Made by a program: the position numbers and the translations under genes. The notes beneath the pieces are model-generated. The model was not told the DNA's origin. It did not search any database and worked only from the letters and a program-made list of their open reading frames with translations. Shown here one piece after another: positions 59,168 through 64,000 of a DNA stretch of 64,000 nt (positions within the stretch are counted from its first letter, which is position 1; the number at the start of each line of letters is the position of its first letter). Origin of the DNA: Bradyrhizobium erythrophlei (GTDB lineage Bacteria; Pseudomonadota; Alphaproteobacteria; Rhizobiales; Xanthobacteraceae); the NCBI RefSeq assembly GCF_900142985.1, contig NZ_LT670849.1:4852501-4916500 (forward strand). Direction: 5' to 3'.

Positions 59168-59191
59168 GGCCGGCGGGAATTCCCGCCGGCC
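59168..59191. terminator. 24-base perfect palindrome, probable terminator
   Basis: GGCCGGCGGGAA / TTCCCGCCGGCC, a perfect stem that can end the minus-strand transcript of the CxxC protein/amidohydrolase genes before the GntP gene. Confidence 0.7.
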
Positions 59192-59258
59192 CGAAATACC
59201 AGATGCCAGGGAGCTGAAAGCTTAAGGCTCCAGTAAAAGCGTCAGCCGTGTCCTAATT

Positions 59259-59420
59259 TCAGCTTCGCCACCATCCGACGATGCGAGCTTTGAGACGCTG
59301 CAGATAATCGGTAAGCCAGAATTTCGAGCAATCGAAGCAGAGGTAAAACTCTTGGTTTGACGGGACATCGTCGAAGAACTTCTCTTTCCCGCACATCATG
59401 CAGTGAAGTTTATGACCCAT
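59259..59420 (-). CDS. Small zinc-ribbon-like protein, 53 residues
   Basis: A frame too short for standard cut-offs: MGHKLHCMMCGKEKFFDDVP, then YLCFDCSKFWLTDYLQ. Cys7, Cys10, Cys28 and Cys31 form CxxC-x17-CxxC, a zinc-ribbon pattern; the C-terminal part is basic and aromatic (LKARIVGWWRS). It lies 46 bases downstream of the amidohydrolase gene on the same strand and is followed by a perfect palindromic terminator, consistent with a co-transcribed unit. The ribosome site is only fair (GGGCGAAG). No exact family recognised. Confidence 0.5.
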   Translation of the reverse strand: MGHKLHCMMCGKEKFFDDVPSNQEFYLCFDCSKFWLTDYLQRLKARIVGWWRS

Positions 59421-59466
59421 TGCACTTCGCCCAAAGAAGGCCTCACTTCATTCAAGCGCTCAAGCC

Positions 59467-60597
59467 TTATGCATTCAGTCTTGGCAACAGCTTCAACGCA
59501 TTGCCGCGCTCGATGTCCATGATCTGTGCATCGGTGAAGACGCCGGATGAGCGCAAGCCCTTCACGTGGTCGATCGCGGTGCGATAGGGGAAGTCCGTCC
59601 CGAACAGGATCTGCGAGGTCGGGATCACGGCCGTCAGCGCCGACATCGACGCCTTGTTCGAGGTTTGCGCGGTGTCGTAATAGAAGCGCGTCAGTTCGGC
59701 GAGCGTGCCGTCCGGCACCGCCGGCTGGAATTGCTTGTCGATCAGCGGCTGGCGGACGAAGCGCTCGATGAGGAACGGCATGGTGCCGCCGGCATGCGAG
59801 AAGATCCATTTGATGTCGCGGAATTTCGCGGCATTGCCCGAGAACACGATGTCGCCGATCGTGCGCGTGGTGTCGGTGCCCCATTCCACCAGCGTCGGCG
59901 GTTCGGTCTTGAGAAGGTTGACGCAGCAATCGGCGGTCGAGGGATGGGTGTAGACCACACATTTGCGGCGGTTGAGTTCTTCCATCACCGGCAAGAACGA
60001 CGGATGGCCGAGCCACTTGTCGCGGTAGTTCGTCATCAGCCCGATGCCGTCGAGCTTGAGCGTATCGAGCGCGTATTCGATCTCCTTCAACGACGCGTCG
60101 ATATCGGCCAGCGGCAGCATCGCCCAGCCGCCGAAGCGGCCGGGATGGTCCGCAATCAACTTGGCGTTATATTCGTTGCACTCACGGACAAGTTTGCGCG
60201 CTGCCTCGCCGCTCGTGAAGTTCACGCCGGGCTGCGTCACCGAAAGCATCGAGACCACGACGCCGGCGGCGTCCATGTCGGCGAGCGATTTTTCGATGGT
60301 CCAGCCGCGCAGCAGGCCGTCGCCGAAATTGTTGGCGACCGCGGCCTGGATAAACGTCGGCGGCGATAAATGATGATGAACGTCGATCCGGTAAGGTTTT
60401 TCGCCCGTTTGCGCTGATGCCTTTCGGAACGGACCAAGGCCGGTTGCGAGCAGCGCCGCCGTGCCCGCCGCGCCCGCCACGAATTGACGTCGACCCAGGC
60501 CGCCCGCCGTCAACGATATCGTGTCTTCGCATCCGCAGGCGCAGCCGCGCATCGCGAGGCGCTTGTTGCCGTCGCCCGTTTCACCACTGTGACTCAT
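59467..60597 (-). CDS. Tat-exported amidohydrolase family protein (ACMSD-like)
   Basis: A 376-residue metal-dependent hydrolase or decarboxylase. The start (MSHSGETGDGNKRLAMRGCA) has a Cys-rich stretch, then a twin-arginine signal GGLGRRQFVAGAAGTAALLA. The amidohydrolase_2 fold follows: YRIDVHHHLSPPTFIQAA (His-x-His metal site), VVYTHPSTADC, KWIFSHAGGTMPFLIERFV and QILFGTDFPYRT, all present. These match ACMSD-type decarboxylases and 2-pyrone/phthalate-linked hydrolases. ATG 60597 follows GGGGAGAGAG; the longer frame to 60675 has no ribosome site. Substrate unknown. Confidence 0.9.
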   Translation of the reverse strand: MSHSGETGDGNKRLAMRGCACGCEDTISLTAGGLGRRQFVAGAAGTAALLATGLGPFRKASAQTGEKPYRIDVHHHLSPPTFIQAAVANNFGDGLLRGWTIEKSLADMDAAGVVVSMLSVTQPGVNFTSGEAARKLVRECNEYNAKLIADHPGRFGGWAMLPLADIDASLKEIEYALDTLKLDGIGLMTNYRDKWLGHPSFLPVMEELNRRKCVVYTHPSTADCCVNLLKTEPPTLVEWGTDTTRTIGDIVFSGNAAKFRDIKWIFSHAGGTMPFLIERFVRQPLIDKQFQPAVPDGTLAELTRFYYDTAQTSNKASMSALTAVIPTSQILFGTDFPYRTAIDHVKGLRSSGVFTDAQIMDIERGNALKLLPRLNA

Positions 60598-60919
60598 AAA
60601 AACTCTCTCCCCGTTGTTCCGATTCCGAAGTCGCGGTCGGTTCAGGATTTCTTGATTGAAGATTGAAGCGGCCACACCTTAGCGATGTTGCTGTGCGACA
60701 CAATAGGTCGCCGGTGTCCTACGCTCCGCGGCGAAATCGCCTTCAAAGCACGGGCTTTTGCATGCAAACGCGTCAGGCGTGCCGCCTTCTGCTGCATTGC
60801 AATGCGGCTTGTGTAAAAGAATGTTGATCTCTGTCGCAGCGACAAAACGAAACAGACCTCTGCCACGAAATCTGCTAGGTTTGGAGCGTTACTTGGCTTC
60901 ACCAAAGGGAGTGGAGTTC
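60598..60919. other. Intergenic stretch
   Basis: Between divergent genes. No gene is seen. Must contain the promoter of the amidohydrolase gene and of the 67-residue gene; I could not assign clear boxes. Confidence 0.4.
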
Positions 60920-61123
60920 ATGAACAGGCTCGTTGAAATTCGCCGCCAGGAGCATTTCTGCCGTGAGCGTGCGTTACATGATTCCGAGCGTAAGGTGTTT
61001 TGGCTTGCGGAGGCCGAAGTATGGGAGCAGCGCGCGCTCGACGAGATCGCGTTTCACTTCCGCGAGTGCAATACTGAAATTCCCGGTCAATCAGTTCACA
61101 GCCAGTCCCTGAACGCCGCGTAA
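60920..61123 (+). CDS. Small soluble helical protein, 67 residues
   Basis: ATG 60920 follows AAAGGGAGTGGAG. The product MNRLVEIRRQEHFCRERALH, then DSERKVFWLAEAEVWEQRAL and DEIAFHFRECNTEIP, is a mostly helical, charged peptide of the sort found many times in Bradyrhizobium genomes (short proteins with RRQE..CRERAxxDxERxxFWLAEAEVWxxRA). I recognise the recurrent pattern but no function. A good hairpin terminator follows at 61144, so it is monocistronic. Confidence 0.7.
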   Translation: MNRLVEIRRQEHFCRERALHDSERKVFWLAEAEVWEQRALDEIAFHFRECNTEIPGQSVHSQSLNAA

Positions 61124-61143
61124 GCGGGCACACATTTTTTTAC

Positions 61144-61180
61144 GCGCGGGCGGCCGAAAGGTCGCCCGCGTTGCGTTTGT
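61144..61180 (+). terminator. Rho-independent terminator
   Basis: Stem CGCGGGCGGCC / GGTCGCCCGCG with loop GAAA and T-rich tail TTGCGTTTGTTT, 21 bases after the 67-residue gene. Confidence 0.8.
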
Positions 61181-61227
61181 TTGGGCGGCGTCCTTGGGGC
61201 CTCGCGGATCGCCGGCTCGGCCTGCCG

Positions 61228-61277
61228 TTGCATGCCACCAATCCCTGTGCTAGATACTGAACCATATGGTTCAGTAT
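61228..61277 (+). promoter_or_regulatory. Leaderless promoter and ArsR operator palindrome
   Basis: TTGCAT (61228-61233) and TAGATA (61251-61256) with a 17-base spacer place transcription start a few bases before the arsR ATG at 61266. A perfect 24-base palindrome with half ATACTGAACCAT covers 61254-61277, from the -10 box across the start codon, an ideal site for an autorepressor. Confidence 0.7.
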
Positions 61278-61631
61278 AGCCAGACCCGCTTCGATGTCTC
61301 GTTCGCCGCGCTCTCGGACGCCACCCGGCGCGGCGTTCTGGAGCAGCTCGCGCGTGCGGACGCTTCGATCACCGACCTTGCCGGCAAGTTCCACATGACG
61401 CTGACGGGCATGAAGAAGCATGTCCGCGTCCTCGAACAAGCGGGGCTCGTCACCACGGAGAAGGTCGGGCGCGTGCGGACCTGCAAGCTCGGCCTGCGCC
61501 GGCTGGAGGAAGAGGCGGCATGGATCGAGAGGTACCGCCAACTCTGGGCCGCACGCTTCGACGAGCTGGACAAGGTTGTCGAGGAACTGAAACGGAGGGA
61601 GAAGTCCGATGGACGCAAGAGGAGAGGGTGA
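61266..61631 (+). CDS. ArsR-family winged-helix regulator, probably autoregulated
   Basis: A 121-residue regulator: MVQYSQTRFDVSFAALSDAT, RRGVLEQLARADASITDLAG and FHMTLTGMKKHVRVLEQAGL, then VTTEKVGRVRTCKLGLRRLE. The helix-turn-helix is complete; the metal-binding Cys motif of metal-sensing ArsR proteins is absent, so the ligand is not a metal or is unknown. No ribosome site exists before ATG 61266; the mRNA is probably leaderless. The start codon is inside a perfect palindrome. It overlaps the SRPBCC gene by 23 bases. Confidence 0.92.
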   Translation: MVQYSQTRFDVSFAALSDATRRGVLEQLARADASITDLAGKFHMTLTGMKKHVRVLEQAGLVTTEKVGRVRTCKLGLRRLEEEAAWIERYRQLWAARFDELDKVVEELKRREKSDGRKRRG

Positions 61632-62112
61632 GCCGACGCCTGCGAACAACCGCACCACGGTGGAGCGGAAGTCCGACCGTGAGCTCGTCGTGAGGCGAAC
61701 CTTCAACGCCCCGGCGCGCCTCGTGTTCGAGGCGTGGACCAGGCCCGAGCTGCTCAAGCGGTGGTGGGCGCCGAAGTCGAGCGGCATGTCCCTGCTTTCC
61801 TGCGAGGCCGATGTTCGTGCCGGGGGCCGGTACCGTTTCGAGTTCGGCCACGAGGCTTCGAAGCAGATGGCGTTCTTCGGCAGGTACCTCGAAGTGACGC
61901 CGTACTCGCGCCTCGTCTGGACCAATGAGGAAAGCGAGGACGGCGCCGTCACCACGCTGACCTTCGAGGAAAAAGCCGGCCAGACGCTGCTGGTCCTGCA
62001 CGAGCTCTATCCCTCGAAGGAAGCTCTCGACGCTGCCATCGCCGGGATGGAGGGCGGGATGCCCGAGACGTTCGAGCAACTGGACGAACTCCTCGTCACC
62101 TTACGCGGGTAA
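61609..62112 (+). CDS. SRPBCC (AHSA1-like) domain protein
   Basis: A 167-residue helix-grip protein. It contains LVVRRTFNAPARLVFEAWTR, PELLKRWWAPKSSGMSLLSC, EADVRAGGRYRFEFGHEASK and YLEVTPYSRLVWTNEESEDG, and ends with an amphipathic helix (GGMPETFEQLDELLVTL). These match the AHSA1/START-like family that binds hydrophobic ligands. The pairing of ArsR regulator plus SRPBCC, with overlapping ends, is a recurring bacterial two-gene unit in which both respond to the same signal. Ligand unknown. Confidence 0.92.
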   Translation: MDARGEGEPTPANNRTTVERKSDRELVVRRTFNAPARLVFEAWTRPELLKRWWAPKSSGMSLLSCEADVRAGGRYRFEFGHEASKQMAFFGRYLEVTPYSRLVWTNEESEDGAVTTLTFEEKAGQTLLVLHELYPSKEALDAAIAGMEGGMPETFEQLDELLVTLRG

Positions 62113-62182
62113 CAAGGACGCGGGTGCAGGCATCGCTTACGCAGTTTGCGCTAGGCAGGCTATTGTGGCCGGGCATGGCTTC

Positions 62183-62357
62183 CCCTCATGGTGAGGAGGC
62201 GCGAGCACCCGAGCAGGCCGAGCTACGCGAGGACGTCGCGAACGGTGCAAGTAAAGACGCGCCGCTGGACGACGCTTCGCGTCGCCAGGAGAACCATGAG
62301 GCCTCGGTATTGGCCTCATCCTTCGAGACGCCGCTAGCGCGGCTCCTCAGGATGAGG
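62183..62357. repeat. R1 palindromic repeat, long form
   Basis: CCTCATGGTGAGGAGGCGCG, then CCCGAGCAGGCCGAGCTACG, CGTCGCGAACGGTGCAAG and GCGTCGCCAGGAGAACCATG, ending GGCTCCTCAGGATGAGG. It fills the gap upstream of the last MFS gene. Confidence 0.88.
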
Positions 62358-62472
62358 GTTTGTCGCTTGAAGGGGACCCCCAACCCCTCCCCCTTTCAAG
62401 GGAAGGGTCCGGCTGCTAAGGCAAGTCTGTGAAGACAAACAATAAAAGCCAGCAGGGCGAGGACTAAGCGGG

Positions 62473-63792
62473 ATGACGGGTGTGGGTGAGGGCGTCTCCG
62501 GCGTGTCCAGTGCCAGCGCATCGATGGCGGAAGATGCCGCGCTGCACCGCGCGGTGCAGAAGGCCGCACTGCGCTTCGTGCCGCTGCTGACCATCGCCTA
62601 TCTCTTCAATTACCTCGACCGCACCAGCCTCAGCGTGGCCGCGCTGACGATGAATCAGCAATTGGGCCTGACCCCTGCCCAGTTCGGGCTCGCCGCCGGC
62701 ATCTTCTTCCTCAGCTATTCCACGTTCGAAATCCCGAGCAACCTCTTGCTCTATAAAGTGGGCGCGCGGCGCTGGATCGCGCGGATCATGATCAGTTGGG
62801 GCCTGGTCTCGGCGGCGATGGTCTTCGTCACCGGCCCGAACAGCTTTTATGGCTTGCGGTTTCTGCTCGGCATCATGGAAGCCGGCTTCTTTCCCGGCGT
62901 GACGTTCTTTCTCGCCGCCTGGTTTCCGACCCAATACCGCACACGGATGCTGGCCTGGTTCCTGGTCGGCATTCCCCTGTCTTCGCTGGTCGGCACCCCC
63001 ATTTGCAGCATGTTGCTTCAGATGGACGGCATCTGGGGCTTGCATGGCTGGCAATGGATGTTTCTGCTGGTGAGCCTGCCGTGCGTGCCGCTCGGCATTG
63101 CAACCCTCATTCTCCTTGCCGACCGGCCGCAGACGGCCCACTGGCTCACGAGCGAAGAGCGCGACGCGCTCGATCATGTGCTGGCTTCCGAAGTGCGGGA
63201 GCGGCCGCATTCTTCGCTTTGGGCCGCACTGAAGGACGCGCGCGTCTTGATCTGCACCGCGATCCAGTTCGGCTTCACGCTCGGCTCCTACGGCATCGGC
63301 GTCTGGCTGCCGTTGATGCTCAGGGAATATCACCTCTCCAACGCCGAGATCGGATGGATCGCGGCGATCCCGTATCTGTTTGCCACCGTCGGCATGATCC
63401 TGTGGGCGCGCTGGGTCGACCAGAAAGGCCAGCGTATCGCCAACCTCGCCATCGCCTGCACGTTAGGTGCGGTCGGCCTGTTGCTGCCGATCTTCTCCAA
63501 CTCGCTCGTTTCGGCCGTTGCCGGATTTAGCCTGGCGCTGATCGGCGTTACGGCTGCGCGCGCCATCTTCTGGACCATTCCGACGCGCTTCCTCACCGGC
63601 GTCGCGGCCGCCGGCGGGCTCGCCTTCATCAACTCGGTCGCCACCACCGGCGGCTTCTTCGGGCCGTCGTTGATGGGCGTGCTGAAACAGTATTCCGGCT
63701 CCTATGTCGTCGGCCTGCTCGCGGTTGCCGCCATCATCTTCGCATCCACGATCGCCTCGCTGTCGCTGAAGCTGTTTATTTCCCGCGAGTAA
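62473..63792 (+). CDS. MFS transporter, ACS family (phthalate/hydroxybenzoate-like permease)
   Basis: A 439-residue carrier with 12 helices. It begins RFVPLLTIAYLFNYLDRTSL and FGLAAGIFFLSYSTFEIPSN, then LLLYKVGARRWIARIMISWG (motif A loop), FLLGIMEAGFFPGVTFFLAA and WFPTQYRTRM, the ACS (anion:cation symporter) pattern. This family imports organic anions such as phthalate, hydroxyphenylacetate or tartrate. Start at ATG 62473 follows AAGCGGG. No operon partners in view, so the substrate is not fixed. Confidence 0.92.
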   Translation: MTGVGEGVSGVSSASASMAEDAALHRAVQKAALRFVPLLTIAYLFNYLDRTSLSVAALTMNQQLGLTPAQFGLAAGIFFLSYSTFEIPSNLLLYKVGARRWIARIMISWGLVSAAMVFVTGPNSFYGLRFLLGIMEAGFFPGVTFFLAAWFPTQYRTRMLAWFLVGIPLSSLVGTPICSMLLQMDGIWGLHGWQWMFLLVSLPCVPLGIATLILLADRPQTAHWLTSEERDALDHVLASEVRERPHSSLWAALKDARVLICTAIQFGFTLGSYGIGVWLPLMLREYHLSNAEIGWIAAIPYLFATVGMILWARWVDQKGQRIANLAIACTLGAVGLLLPIFSNSLVSAVAGFSLALIGVTAARAIFWTIPTRFLTGVAAAGGLAFINSVATTGGFFGPSLMGVLKQYSGSYVVGLLAVAAIIFASTIASLSLKLFISRE

Positions 63793-63967
63793 CAAACGCA
63801 GCGCGCCACCACGTCGCTCGCTGAATTTTTCGGGAAAAGCTGGAAAGATCGCAAAACTTTCGCATGCCTGTAACACAGCCTGCGCAAGTTGCGCCCGCTT
63901 GAATCTTTCGCATCCCTTCGCGCAATGTATCGCGTCGCGAAGCTTTTCATTCTGGGAAAAAATAGAA
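63793..63967. other. Intergenic stretch
   Basis: Between the MFS stop and a possible next gene. No supported gene, repeat or clear promoter. Confidence 0.35.
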
Positions 63968-64000
63968 ATGAACCTCACGGAAACGCGTTCGCTTCGCGGA
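63968..64000 (+). CDS. Possible start of a gene continuing off the right edge
   Basis: ATG 63968 follows GGGAAAAAATAGAA. The visible residues MNLTETRSLRG are too few for any call. Confidence 0.25.
   Translation, partial: MNLTETRSLRG

Overview
This 64 kb window looks like chromosomal DNA of a GC-rich alphaproteobacterium of the Bradyrhizobium/Rhodopseudomonas group (Nitrobacteraceae). That is an inference from protein character, very high GC, the many small Bradyrhizobium-like hypothetical proteins, GGAAC-N16-CGTT promoters of the EcfG general stress type, and families of long intergenic palindromic repeats. I see no rRNA, tRNA, CRISPR array, phage or complete insertion sequence. The content is accessory metabolism, transport and stress functions.

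Layout. 1-8.5 kb: the N-terminal part of an LPS-core-type glycosyltransferase, an arylamine N-acetyltransferase, a flavin aromatic hydroxylase, an acetamidase/formamidase, polyphosphate kinase 2 divergent from a protein resembling LCIB-type carbonic anhydrases, and an exported alpha/beta hydrolase. 8.6-15 kb: DUF445, then a minus-strand metal/membrane cluster (DUF5132-like hydrophobic protein, HMA2-like protein, P1B-type ATPase without the CPC motif, EcsC-like protein) whose middle gap is filled by two CTAG-ended palindromes. This cluster resembles ferrosome-type loci and is the most interesting system here. 15-20 kb: a frameshifted LysR gene beside an MFS exporter, and a TetR gene divergent from two short-chain dehydrogenases and a DUF4383 protein. 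20.7-26.6 kb: an atypical SDR, a D-amino-acid-dehydrogenase-like flavoprotein, an amino-acid ABC permease and its likely binding protein on the other strand (no ATPase gene in view), a RidA-like protein, and an interposed FabF.

26.7-32.4 kb: an MFS transporter overlapping an NMT1-like binding protein without signal peptide, a DUF2336 protein, a class V aminotransferase and two tiny membrane/exported proteins. 32.5-42.5 kb: a probable aromatic-acid catabolic regulon made of a Rieske oxygenase, a branched-chain-type ABC importer (binding protein, fused LivHM permease, LivG, LivF), a Gfo/Idh oxidoreductase, the FMN/2Fe-2S reductase and a MarR regulator. The same inverted repeat, CTTAG-N4-CTAAG, lies at the oxygenase promoter and in the reductase/MarR intergenic region, tying the two ends together. 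42.7-45.4 kb: an IorAB-type molybdenum hydroxylase.

45.6-55.4 kb: small exported or hypothetical proteins, a manA - GT4 glycosyltransferase - GH130 mannoside phosphorylase operon, a hydrolase, DoxX, a VOC protein, a small lipoprotein and DUF1330. 55.5-64 kb: a fused CoA-transferase with a GntP permease, a 53-residue CxxC/CxxC protein, a Tat-exported amidohydrolase, a probably leaderless ArsR-SRPBCC operon under a 24-bp palindrome, and an ACS-type MFS transporter. Intergenic palindromic repeats of several families occupy most of the larger gaps. Some start codons are moved from the longest reading frame to the ATG, GTG or TTG that has a ribosome binding site; each such choice is stated.
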